Shown piece by piece: positions 30,663 to 38,618 of a DNA stretch of 39,784 nt (the stretch's first letter is position 1; every line of letters begins with the position of its first letter). Origin of the DNA: an uncultured Sutterella sp. (GTDB taxonomy: Bacteria > Pseudomonadota > Gammaproteobacteria > Burkholderiales > Burkholderiaceae_F); NCBI GenBank assembly GCA_945834535.1, contig CAMAHM010000005.1:1-39784 (forward strand), in the 5' to 3' direction. The notes beneath the pieces were generated by a model, which was given only the letters and a program-made list of their open reading frames with translations, had not been told where the DNA came from and ran no database searches. The position numbers and the translations under genes are program-made.

Positions 30663-32063
30663 ATGTCTCGTATCGAAAATGACTTCCTGGGTGATCGCGA
30701 ACTGGGCGACGACTGCTACTACGGCGTTCAGACCCTGCGCGGCAAGGACAATTTCCACATCACGGAAATGCCCATGAGCCAGGAACCCTTCTTCGTCATC
30801 GCCTTCGCTTATGTGAAGAAGGCCGCCGCTTTGGCCAACAAGGAACTCGGCACCATCCCGGCTGACGTGGCTGACGCCCTCGTTTGGGCCTGCGACGAGC
30901 TCATCGCCGGCAAGCACCGCGACCAGTTCGTGACCGACTGGCTGCAGGGCGGCGCGGGTACCTCCACCAACATGAACTGCAACGAAGTCATCTGCAACCT
31001 GGCTGCCGAAAAGCTCGGCTCGGTCAAGGGTGACTACAAGCGCGTTTCCCCGAACGACCACGCCAACTTCGGTCAGTCCACGAACGACGCCTACCCGACG
31101 GCTCTGCACCTTGCTCTGCTGCTTCGCTCGAACGTGCTCCTGAAGGCTGTCGAAGACCTCGTCGGCTCCTTCTACGGCAAGGCTGAAGAATTCAAGGGCG
31201 TGCTCAAGATGGGCCGCACCCACCTGCAGGACGCTGTGCCGATGACGCTCGGCCAGGAATTCCACGGCTGGGGCTTCACGATCAATGACGAAGTCAAGGT
31301 CATCCGCGAAGCTCAGGAACACCTCAAGATCGTCAACCTCGGCGCTACCGCCATCGGCACGACCGTGACGGCTCACCCCGACTACCCGGCTCTGGCCGTC
31401 AAGAAGCTCGCCGAACTCACGGGCATCGACTTTGTCAACAGCGAAGACCTCATCGCCGCCACGAGCGACTGCGGTGCCTACGTTGCCCTGTCGTCGGCCA
31501 TCAAGAGTCTCTCCGTGAAGCTCACCAAGGTCTGCAACGACCTGCGTCTGCTCGCTTCCGGCCCCCGTTGCGGTCTGTCCGAAATCAACCTGCCGCAGCT
31601 GCAGCCCGGTTCTTCGATCATGCCCGGTAAGGTCAACCCCGTGATTCCGGAAGTGACCAACCAGTCCTGCTTCCTCGCCATTGGCCTGGACACGACCGTC
31701 ATGCTCGCCGCTTCGGCCGGTCAGCTCGAACTCAACGTCATGGAACCCGTGATCACGTTCGCGCTCTTCACCTCCATGAAGGTCATGACCAACGCCTGCA
31801 ACAGCCTGCGCACCAAGTGCGTGGACGGCATCACGGCCAACGCCGAACGCACCGCTCAGATGGTGATGAACTCCTGTGGCATCGTGACGCTCCTTAAGCC
31901 CCACCTCGGCTACAAGGTTTGCTCCGAAATGGCCAAGGAGTGCTACCACACCGGTAAGGCTCTGCACCAGGTTGTCGTTGAAGAGCGCAAGCTCCTCACG
32001 CAGCAGGAATGGGACGCCACGTTCAACCTCGAAAACCTGATCAACCCGAAGTTCGTTCAGTAA
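30663..32063 (+). CDS. aspA: Aspartate ammonia-lyase AspA
   Basis: Aspartase (466 aa), a homotetramer of the fumarase/aspartase superfamily that converts aspartate to fumarate and ammonia in the cytoplasm. The superfamily signature GSSIMPGKVNP lies near residue 318, with the flexible SS loop catalytic serine; TSTNMNCNEV and GRTHLQDAVPMTLGQEF are the other conserved regions. GAGGAG precedes the ATG. dcuA follows after 157 bp with a hairpin in the gap, so the pair is likely one unit: DcuA brings in aspartate and exports succinate, AspA makes fumarate, FrdAB reduces it. Codon use is strongly biased, as in frdAB. Confidence 0.95.
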   Translation: MSRIENDFLGDRELGDDCYYGVQTLRGKDNFHITEMPMSQEPFFVIAFAYVKKAAALANKELGTIPADVADALVWACDELIAGKHRDQFVTDWLQGGAGTSTNMNCNEVICNLAAEKLGSVKGDYKRVSPNDHANFGQSTNDAYPTALHLALLLRSNVLLKAVEDLVGSFYGKAEEFKGVLKMGRTHLQDAVPMTLGQEFHGWGFTINDEVKVIREAQEHLKIVNLGATAIGTTVTAHPDYPALAVKKLAELTGIDFVNSEDLIAATSDCGAYVALSSAIKSLSVKLTKVCNDLRLLASGPRCGLSEINLPQLQPGSSIMPGKVNPVIPEVTNQSCFLAIGLDTTVMLAASAGQLELNVMEPVITFALFTSMKVMTNACNSLRTKCVDGITANAERTAQMVMNSCGIVTLLKPHLGYKVCSEMAKECYHTGKALHQVVVEERKLLTQQEWDATFNLENLINPKFVQ

Positions 32064-32080
32064 TCGACGTTTTCAACATG

Positions 32081-32110
32081 CGGTCCGAGCGAGTCGCTTC
32101 GTTCGGACCG
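32081..32110 (+). promoter_or_regulatory. Intercistronic hairpin between aspA and dcuA
   Basis: CGGTCCGA (32081-32088) pairs with TCGGACCG (32103-32110), with an inner GCGA/TCGC stem. No T run follows, so read-through into dcuA is expected; it may set the ratio of the two products. Confidence 0.55.
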
Positions 32111-32220
32111 TAGTCATCGAGAAAGCCGAAAGTTCCTTCTTTTCTTCGATCAATAGGTCGGAGAGGGGGCTTTTCGGCCTCTCGAACAATAAAAAGCGAC
32201 ATTCATCAAACGGAGAAATC

Positions 32221-33555
32221 ATGGATATCATGTTGATTCTGCAGTTGATCGTGCTTCTTGGCGCGATCTTCCTCGGTGTCCGCCTCGGCGGCATCGGTAT
32301 CGGCTACGCCGGTGGTGCAGGCGTTCTCGTTCTGGGTCTGGCCCTGGGTATGAAGCCCGGTAACATTCCCTGGGACGTGATCCTCATCATTGCCTCGGTG
32401 ATCGCCGCTATTTCCGCCATGCAGCTCGCCGGCGGCCTGGACTACCTCGTTCAGATTGCCGAACGCGTTCTGCGCAGCAACCCCAAGTACATTAACTACC
32501 TGGCTCCCGTCGTGACCTACGTGCTCACGATCTTCGCCGGTACCGGTCACACCGCCTTCTCGATGATCCCCGTGATCGTTGAAGTGGCCAAGGAACAGAA
32601 GATCCGTCCGGTTTGTCCGCTGTCGATCGCCGTGGTGGCTTCTCAGATCGCCATTACCGCTTCGCCCGTGTCGGCTGCCGTGATCTACATGTCCGGTGTG
32701 CTCGAACCCTTCGGCTGGTCCTACCCGACGCTGCTCGGCATCTGGCTGCTCACGACCTTCGTCGGCTGCATGCTGACCGCCTTCGTCATGACCATGATCC
32801 AGAACATGGATCTCGACAGCGATCCCGTCTACCAGGAACGCCTCGCCAAGGGTCTCGTCAAGGCCAAGTCGTCTGAAACCCGTCGCGAACTCAAGCCCTA
32901 CGCCAAGCGCTCCGTCGGCATCTTCCTGCTCGGCGTGGTGTGCGTGGTGCTCTACGCTTCGGCCATCAGCCCGGCCATCGGCCTGATCAAGCCCGTCGTG
33001 GTTCCCCGTGACGCCGCCATCATGAGCCTGATGCTGCTCGTCGGCACGCTCATCACCATGACCTGCAAGATCGAACTCGGCAAGATCGCTGAATCGAGCG
33101 TCTTCAAGTCCGGTATGGTTGCCTGCGTTTGCGTGCTCGGCGTTGCCTGGCTCGGCGACACCTTCGTGTCCGGCCACGCTGCTCAGATCAAGGCCTTCTC
33201 GGCTACGACCGTTGCGCAGTACCCGGCTCTGCTGGCTGTGGTGTTCTTCTTTGCCGCCATGCTCCTGTACTCGCAGGCTGCTACGGCCAAGGCCATCACC
33301 CCCGCCATCGTTGCCGCTCTGGGCATCAGCGCTGCCAACCCCGGTGACAGCTACATGCTCGTGGCTTCGTTCGCTGCCGTCTCGGCTCTGTTCGTTCTGC
33401 CGACCTACCCGACGCTTCTTGGCGCCGTGCAGATGGACGACACGGGTTCGACCCGCATCGGCAAGTGGGTGTTCAACCACGCCTTCTTCCTGCCGGGCGT
33501 CCTGGCGATCGTCTTCTCGGTTGCTCTGGGCTTCCTGATCTGCTCGATTGCTTAA
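32221..33555 (+). CDS. dcuA: Anaerobic C4-dicarboxylate transporter DcuA
   Basis: A 444-residue inner-membrane antiporter of the DcuA/DcuB family, with about 10-12 hydrophobic segments, exchanging aspartate, fumarate or malate for succinate during fumarate respiration. It follows E. coli DcuA closely: VRLGGIGIGYAGGAGVLVLG near the start, IPWDVILIIASVIAAISAMQ with AGGLDYL, TIFAGTGHTAFSMIPVI, and the C-terminal VLPTYPTLLGAVQMDDTGST. DcuB lacks several of these. It lies downstream of aspA, the same order as in other fumarate-respiring proteobacteria, and is closed by a strong bidirectional terminator. Confidence 0.93.
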   Translation: MDIMLILQLIVLLGAIFLGVRLGGIGIGYAGGAGVLVLGLALGMKPGNIPWDVILIIASVIAAISAMQLAGGLDYLVQIAERVLRSNPKYINYLAPVVTYVLTIFAGTGHTAFSMIPVIVEVAKEQKIRPVCPLSIAVVASQIAITASPVSAAVIYMSGVLEPFGWSYPTLLGIWLLTTFVGCMLTAFVMTMIQNMDLDSDPVYQERLAKGLVKAKSSETRRELKPYAKRSVGIFLLGVVCVVLYASAISPAIGLIKPVVVPRDAAIMSLMLLVGTLITMTCKIELGKIAESSVFKSGMVACVCVLGVAWLGDTFVSGHAAQIKAFSATTVAQYPALLAVVFFFAAMLLYSQAATAKAITPAIVAALGISAANPGDSYMLVASFAAVSALFVLPTYPTLLGAVQMDDTGSTRIGKWVFNHAFFLPGVLAIVFSVALGFLICSIA

Positions 33556-33614
33556 TCACAGATCCGTCCCGATTGATCTGCCGGTTGTGTGAAGCACACC
33601 GGCCGATCCCAAAG

Positions 33615-33654
33615 AAAAACCGCACTGCCGTCGATTCGGAAAGTGCGGTTTTTT
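33615..33654. terminator. Bidirectional terminator after dcuA
   Basis: AAAAACCGCACT (33615-33626) pairs with AGTGCGGTTTTT (33642-33653); the plus strand continues TCG after the T run and the minus strand ends with TTTTTCTTT. It can end both dcuA and the small minus-strand gene. A separate 11-bp stem (33656-33666 with 33669-33679) lies next to it. Confidence 0.85.
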
Positions 33655-33698
33655 CGTTCTGCCGCAGGTGCGGCAGAACATCAGATGAAGGGCCTGCC

Positions 33699-33875
33699 TC
33701 AGGCGGGCTGCCACTTGCAGCGCACGGGCGAGACGATTTCGCCGGTCTTTTTCATTTCGGCCATGGCCTTATCGACCGCTTTGCGGTCCAAACCGGTGAG
33801 TTCGGCAATCTTGCCGGCGTTGAGCGGTTCGCCCGCTTTGCGCATGGCTTCGAGAATAACGGCTTTGTCAGACAT
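33699..33875 (-). CDS. Small winged-helix-like protein, 58 residues
   Basis: A short gene encoding MSDKAVILEAMRKAGEPLN and onward to KWQPA. The sequence LEAMRKAGEPLNAGKIAELTGLDRKAV then DKAMAEMKKTGEIVSPVRCKW has the helix-turn-helix plus wing pattern of MarR/ArsR-like winged-helix domains: a first helix, a GKIAELTGLDRKAVDKAMAEM recognition pair, and a short beta wing. It is just the DNA-binding core with no ligand or dimer domain. AAGGA lies 8 nt before the ATG, and a terminator follows, so it looks like a real single-gene unit. Function unknown; it is convergent with dcuA. Confidence 0.75.
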   Translation of the reverse strand: MSDKAVILEAMRKAGEPLNAGKIAELTGLDRKAVDKAMAEMKKTGEIVSPVRCKWQPA

Positions 33876-34094
33876 AGTTCAATCCTTTTTTATCGAGCGC
33901 AGGAACGGATGCTCCCGCCTATTGTCCCGAGTCTAGCGTGCGCAGCTCGAAGCTGTGTTGGCGAAAACTGAAAAATTTGTATCAAGGAACTTCCAAAGCG
34001 AACCTTTCGAGCGATCCCGCGTCCTCAGGCCAAGCGGCCGCTGTTGCTGATCGGTATAGTTTGCCCATCCCATTGAAGTCCGTTATTTTTCCCG

Positions 34095-34748
34095 ATGCAC
34101 ACCGTTTATCGCATTTTGGAACTCATCGTTGTCTACGCCGTTCCCACCATTTTTGCCATCACGATGCATGAAGCCGCGCACGGCTACGTTGCCAAGCGCT
34201 TTGGCGACAACACCGCCTGGATTCTCGGCCGCGTTACCTTAAATCCCATCAAGCACATCGACCCGGTGGGCACCATCGCTGTTCCGGGGGCGCTTCTCAT
34301 CATGAACGCCGTTGTGGGCGGCGGCTTTCTCTTTGGCTGGGCCAAGCCCGTCCCCGTCAATTTTTCCCGCCTGCATGATCCCAAGCGCTCCATGCTCTGG
34401 GTGGCGCTTGCCGGACCCGCTGCCAACGCTCTGCAGGTGCTCATTTGGACGGTTCTCATTCAGGTTTTCGCCGTGCTCGAGCTGGGCCTTTTGGTGGATG
34501 TGGCCCGTGCCGGCATCAGCATCAATCTGATGCTGATGATCTTTAATCTGCTGCCGATTCTGCCCCTGGACGGCGGTCGCATCCTCACAAGTCTTCTTCC
34601 CTGGCGGTGGGCTTCGAGCTATGCTCGGCTTGAGCCCTACGGCATGGCCATCATGCTTGCGCTCATCGTTTCGGGAGCCTTGTCGACGATCCTCAACCCC
34701 TTGATGCGGTTCGGCCTGCAGTTGGTGCAGTCGCTCATTTTTGTCTAG
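34095..34748 (+). CDS. Site-2-protease-like M50 membrane metalloprotease
   Basis: A 217-residue integral membrane protein of the M50 (S2P/SpoIVFB-like, YwhC-type) family, with five or so hydrophobic helices. The zinc motif HEAAH (His25, Glu26, His29) lies in the first helix region, and NLLPILPLDGGR provides the third ligand near residue 155. The compact size without PDZ or CBS domains matches the small M50B group common in Betaproteobacteria. Its substrate is unknown. The stop is followed after 10 nt by the methyltransferase gene, whose ribosome site begins just past the stop. Confidence 0.9.
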   Translation: MHTVYRILELIVVYAVPTIFAITMHEAAHGYVAKRFGDNTAWILGRVTLNPIKHIDPVGTIAVPGALLIMNAVVGGGFLFGWAKPVPVNFSRLHDPKRSMLWVALAGPAANALQVLIWTVLIQVFAVLELGLLVDVARAGISINLMLMIFNLLPILPLDGGRILTSLLPWRWASSYARLEPYGMAIMLALIVSGALSTILNPLMRFGLQLVQSLIFV

Positions 34749-34758
34749 AGGAGGGAGC

Positions 34759-35325
34759 ATGGCGCGGGACATTTCAGATAAAGCAGACAGGCCCAGCGCC
34801 TGGCTTGAGCGTTTTGCTCCTCTTATCGCGCCCGGTGCCCGCGTTCTTGAGATTGCCGCCGGGAACGGACGCAACACCGCCTTTTTGGCGCGGCTCGACT
34901 GCCGCGTGACAGCAGTTGACATCCATCCGCCTGCCGAACCCACGGCGGGCGTGACGCACCTGACGCACGATCTGGAAAACGACGCCTGGCCTTTTGCGCC
35001 GCACAGTTTTGACGTCGTTGTCGGCATCAACTATTTATGGCGGCCGCGCTGGCAGGCGTTGTGCGACACTCTTGCACCGGGTGGGCTTTTTTTGTACGAA
35101 ACCTTCACCGAAGAGCAGGCCCTGTGGATGGGGCGTCCGTGCAATCCCGAGCATTTCCTCAAAATCGGCGAGCTTCTTTGCCTCACGCCGCCGAATTGGC
35201 GTATTCTTGCTTACGAAGACGGCCGCAATGCGCGCGATCAGTTCGTGCAGCGCATTGCCGCGCGCAGCTGCCGGCTTAAAAATCTCCTGCCTGTCGAAGA
35301 TGTACGCATCTGCGTGCCGCGCTGA
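34759..35325 (+). CDS. SAM-dependent methyltransferase, class I
   Basis: A 188-residue class I methyltransferase. Motif I is VLEIAAGNGRNTAFLA (near 32-47), motif II is VTAVDIHP, the DLENDAWPF segment matches the usual acidic post-II loop, and FDVVVGINYLWRP is motif IV. The small size and YLWRP/LAPGGLFLYETF pattern recall TehB-like or tellurite-resistance-type methyltransferases, but the substrate cannot be told. GGAGGGAG lies immediately before the ATG at 34759. It follows the M50 gene by 10 nt and is probably co-transcribed. Confidence 0.85.
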   Translation: MARDISDKADRPSAWLERFAPLIAPGARVLEIAAGNGRNTAFLARLDCRVTAVDIHPPAEPTAGVTHLTHDLENDAWPFAPHSFDVVVGINYLWRPRWQALCDTLAPGGLFLYETFTEEQALWMGRPCNPEHFLKIGELLCLTPPNWRILAYEDGRNARDQFVQRIAARSCRLKNLLPVEDVRICVPR

Positions 35326-35403
35326 CGTATTGGTCCATGCTTTGCGTCGAACTGCTTCCCCAAGCAGTCTCTCGCGCGTGCGCTTATTCGACGGTTTGTA
35401 TGC

Positions 35404-36789
35404 ATGGATGACAAAAGGATGCAAGACGAAGCAATGGCTCTGAATACAAATCTTGAAACCGCTACATTGCAGGGGTGGCTCGACTACATTTCCGCGATCA
35501 GCGACAAGCCCATAGATCTCGGGCTTGAGCGCATGAAGCAGATGGTCGCGCGCATGAAGATTGAGTTCGACTGCCCGGTGATCACCGTGGGCGGCACCAA
35601 CGGCAAGGGCAGTACCTGCGCCATCATTGACAGCGTTGTGCGCCATGCGGGCCACCACACGGGCCTGCACACCTCGCCGCACCTCGTGCGCTTTAACGAG
35701 CGCTGTGTCATCGACGGGCGAGAAGTGTCCGACGAGCGGATCATCGAAGCCTTCAAGGAAGTCGAAGAAAAGCGCGGCGATCTGCCGCTTACGTACTTTG
35801 AGTTTACGACCCTCGCGATTTTGCGTATTTTCCAGAAGGCTGATCTCGATTGCGTCATTCTTGAAGTCGGTCTGGGCGGGCGGCTTGATGCGGTCAACGC
35901 CATCGATCCGACCGTCTCGGTTGTCTGCTCGATCGACATCGACCATGCGCAGTACCTCGGTCGCACCCGCGAAGAGGTGGGCTTGGAAAAGGCGTGCATC
36001 TTCCGGCACTGCCGCCCTGCGGTGTGCACCGATCCCAATCCGCCCAAGTCGGTTTTGGAAAAGGCTCACATGCTGATTGCTCCGCTCTACGTGTACGGGC
36101 GCGACTACGACGTATACAAGCACCACGGTCTGTGGGACTTTGAAATGACCACGCACGATCCAATTCCGTCAGTGGTCGACTGGCGCAATCTCCCGATGCC
36201 CTCCGTGTCGGGTGCCAAGCAGTTGCAAAATGCAGCAGGTGCCCTTGCCGCCCTCGGTTCGATCCGCGAGCGTCTTGAAATCACCCGCTCGGCTGTTGTC
36301 GAAGGGCTTGAACATCTGGAACTGCGTGCGCGCTTTGAAACCGTGCGCAAGGCCGACGAGAACGGTGCGAGCGTGACGCTCGACGTCGGACACAACCCGC
36401 AGGCTGCGCGCGTGTTGGCCGAAAACATTCAGCAGAGCGCCAAACCCAATCAGCAGGTTTGGGCTGTCTTCGGGATGCTCAAGGACAAGGACATGGTGGA
36501 AGTGTCCCGCACGCTTGCCCGCCAGTTTGATCGTTGGTTCATCACGGGACTGCCCGGAGTGCGCGGAGCCAGTGTTGCCGAACTGCGGCAGGCGATGCAA
36601 AAGGGCGGCATCGAACTTTCCCGTGTGACCGAATTCGGCAGTGTGGACGACGCACTGCATGCTGCGCTCGACGAGAGCGCCAAGCTGCCCGTCGACACTG
36701 TTAGAATCATCGCGTTCGGTTCCTTTGTGACGGTCACCGCCGCCATCGAGACGATGCGTCACGATGTGCGCGCCGAAAAAGGGGACTGA
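35404..36789 (+). CDS. folC: Folylpolyglutamate/dihydrofolate synthase FolC
   Basis: Bifunctional dihydrofolate synthase/folylpolyglutamate synthase (461 aa), adding glutamate to dihydropteroate and folates. The P-loop is TVGGTNGKGST; HTSPHLVRFNERC, FEFTTLAIL and EVGLGGRLDAVNAI are hallmark segments of the ATP and folate domain; VTLDVGHNPQAA belongs to the C-terminal domain. The ATG at 35404 has little ribosome-site support and an in-frame ATG at 35434 is a good alternative. It heads the block folC-SPOR-cvpA-purF, which in many betaproteobacteria follows accD; accD is absent here. Confidence 0.93.
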   Translation: MDDKRMQDEAMALNTNLETATLQGWLDYISAISDKPIDLGLERMKQMVARMKIEFDCPVITVGGTNGKGSTCAIIDSVVRHAGHHTGLHTSPHLVRFNERCVIDGREVSDERIIEAFKEVEEKRGDLPLTYFEFTTLAILRIFQKADLDCVILEVGLGGRLDAVNAIDPTVSVVCSIDIDHAQYLGRTREEVGLEKACIFRHCRPAVCTDPNPPKSVLEKAHMLIAPLYVYGRDYDVYKHHGLWDFEMTTHDPIPSVVDWRNLPMPSVSGAKQLQNAAGALAALGSIRERLEITRSAVVEGLEHLELRARFETVRKADENGASVTLDVGHNPQAARVLAENIQQSAKPNQQVWAVFGMLKDKDMVEVSRTLARQFDRWFITGLPGVRGASVAELRQAMQKGGIELSRVTEFGSVDDALHAALDESAKLPVDTVRIIAFGSFVTVTAAIETMRHDVRAEKGD

Positions 36790-36852
36790 TTGGCAAAACG
36801 ACCGTCGGCTGTAAGAGTGCAACCGACGGCGCGTTGGGTAGAGTAACGACGC

Positions 36853-36909
36853 ACGCCGCTTGTGCCTGAGCTTAAGACAGTTCAGGCGGGCGGCGTTGCG
36901 GCGTTTTTG
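36853..36909 (+). terminator. Possible terminator or leader hairpin after folC
   Basis: ACGCCGC (36853-36859) can pair with GCGGCGT at 36890-36896 or with the second copy at 36898-36904, which leads into TTTT. An inner stem GCCTGA (36864-36869) with TCAGGC (36882-36887) strengthens it. The two competing 3' arms may let it partly terminate folC transcription before the SPOR gene. Confidence 0.5.
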
Positions 36910-36935
36910 TTTGCACTGTTTTTTGTCGCCCTCAG

Positions 36936-37841
36936 ATGGATAAGTTTCACGAACGCATGGGTCCCAATTCTCCGCGCAGTACCGAAGAGCCCGTGTCCTC
37001 GACCGACTATGTCGAATCGATGGAAGGGGACGAGGCGGCCCGCCGCATGGCGCGGCTGCGCAACAAGCGTCGGGCCCTCGGGCTTGCGGCTCTCGTTCTG
37101 GGAGCGGCCGTCGTGGTACCTGCCGTTTTCGAACCCAACGACAATTACGCAGACCTCGGCGCCAAGCTTGAAATTCCCGCGCTTGTCGGCGAAACCCCCG
37201 GGCGCGTCGTCAATCTTGAAGAGTTCGACAAGAGCGTTCGCGAAGTCCCCAGCGTCGCGCCCGCTTCGCCCGCGGCATCCGAGTCGCTCGCCAAAGGCAA
37301 TCCCGTAAGTTCCGTCGCTCAGCCTCTGCCGACGGCGGGCGTTGTAACGCAAAACGCGCCGCAAACGTCAAAAGCACCCCAAGCTCCCGCCAAAGCAGCT
37401 CCTGCGGCCAAGTCGGTCACCGCTGCACCCAAGCCCGCATCCTCGTTGCCCTCAGCGGTTGACAACAACTCGAGCGGCAAGAGCGCACCCGCGGCCAAAC
37501 CCGCAGCTGCCGAAAAGCAGGCCGTCGCCGACAAAACGCCCGCGCGAGCTTTGCGCGCCTATGCGCACGGACGCTTCTTTATTCAGGTGGTTGCAACCCG
37601 CAACAAGGAGGCGGCCACGAAGAAAGCACAGTCGCTGCGAACGCTCGGACTGCCCGCCTACACGGAAATTGTGCATCGTCGCGGCTCTGACCTGTGGCGC
37701 GTGCGCGTGGGCAAGTTCCTCACTCAGGACGACGCACGGCGAGCGCTTGACATTCTTGCGCTCAATTCGATTGAAAACGGCGGTATCAATCAGGAAAAAC
37801 CGCGTACCGAGAGCGGACGCTCTGAGGCGGTCGCGCCGTGA
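36936..37841 (+). CDS. SPOR-domain cell division protein (DedD/FtsN-like)
   Basis: A 301-residue bitopic membrane protein. A short cytoplasmic part rich in acidic residues is followed by one transmembrane helix (about 48-66, LGLAALVLGAAVVVPAVF), a long periplasmic Ala/Pro/Lys/Ser-rich linker (about 85-205), and a C-terminal SPOR domain (about 210-285) with GRFFIQVVATRNKEAATKKA and LWRVRVGKFLTQDDAR. SPOR domains bind denuded peptidoglycan at the division site. This gene between folC and cvpA is usually named dedD in Burkholderiales. The ribosome site is weak. Confidence 0.85.
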   Translation: MDKFHERMGPNSPRSTEEPVSSTDYVESMEGDEAARRMARLRNKRRALGLAALVLGAAVVVPAVFEPNDNYADLGAKLEIPALVGETPGRVVNLEEFDKSVREVPSVAPASPAASESLAKGNPVSSVAQPLPTAGVVTQNAPQTSKAPQAPAKAAPAAKSVTAAPKPASSLPSAVDNNSSGKSAPAAKPAAAEKQAVADKTPARALRAYAHGRFFIQVVATRNKEAATKKAQSLRTLGLPAYTEIVHRRGSDLWRVRVGKFLTQDDARRALDILALNSIENGGINQEKPRTESGRSEAVAP

Positions 37842-37962
37842 TTTTTGCGCACTCGGCGTGTCGAAGTCTGTCACAAGAGGGGCTGACGCATTAAAATCGC
37901 CGCAGGTTTTCTAACAGTTTTTACGGATTCTCGGATCGGTTCGTATCGTTACCGGGAATCGA

Positions 37963-38478
37963 ATGCTTTGTTTCATGAACGAAATCGATTGGGTCATTCT
38001 TGCAGTGTTGGCAATCTCGACAGTGCTCGGTGTTTCGCGCGGTGTGGTGCGTGAGATTCTTGCGATCGTCGGCTGGGTGCTAGGCATTGTGCTCGCGCTC
38101 AAGTTTGCCCCTGCCGTTGCGGAAATGATTCCGCTGCCGTCGGTTTCCATTCTGATTCGTACCGCCTTCGGTGCCGTGCTGATCGTCGTTGTGACGCTTT
38201 TCGTGATCGGCATGCTCGGTCGCATTTTCTCGAGCATTCTGCGGGCGGCTTCCATTTCTTTCGAAGACCGTGCTATCGGCGCTGTCTTCGGTTTGGCGCG
38301 AGGCGTGGTCATCGTCTGCGCCTGTGTGTTCGTGCTGGGCCTTACCTCGGTTACCAAGACAAGCTACTGGCGCAATTCCGTGCTCATTGTGCCCGCCGAA
38401 CGCGTCATCGATTTCTCTCTGCCGTATCTGCCTCACACCATTGCGCAGATGCGTACCAACCGAACCTTCAGCTTCTGA
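37963..38478 (+). CDS. cvpA: CvpA family membrane protein
   Basis: A 171-residue protein with four hydrophobic helices, homologous to E. coli CvpA, which is encoded just before purF and is linked to colicin V production and envelope homeostasis. The motifs are VLAISTVLGVSRGVVREIL, IVGWVLGIVLALKFAP, and the third-helix FEDRAIGAVFGLARGVV, all conserved in the family. The ATG at 37963 has GGGAA just upstream; the next Met at 37975 is also possible. The gene lies 140 bp before purF, the same order as in E. coli. Confidence 0.93.
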   Translation: MLCFMNEIDWVILAVLAISTVLGVSRGVVREILAIVGWVLGIVLALKFAPAVAEMIPLPSVSILIRTAFGAVLIVVVTLFVIGMLGRIFSSILRAASISFEDRAIGAVFGLARGVVIVCACVFVLGLTSVTKTSYWRNSVLIVPAERVIDFSLPYLPHTIAQMRTNRTFSF

Positions 38479-38531
38479 CCATGATCGCCTGCAACCGTTT
38501 TTCGCCGTCCTGCGCAGCACTGCGTCTGCGC

Positions 38532-38599
38532 TTAGGGAGGGACGGTCGGCGTGCGTACGCGTCTTTGCCGGGAGCGTTGCGTCTGTCCCTCATCCCTAA
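38532..38599 (+). promoter_or_regulatory. Long imperfect hairpin in the purF leader
   Basis: TTAGGG (38532-38537) and GGGAC (38539-38543) pair with GTCCC (38585-38589) and CCCTAA (38594-38599), with further pairings such as CGGC/GCCG and the GCGTACGC palindrome inside. The structure ends 4 nt before the purF ribosome site (GAAAGGA, 38604-38610). It may affect purF translation or transcription; no known riboswitch fold was recognised. Confidence 0.5.
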
Positions 38600-38618
38600 A
38601 TAAGAAAGGATACAAGCC

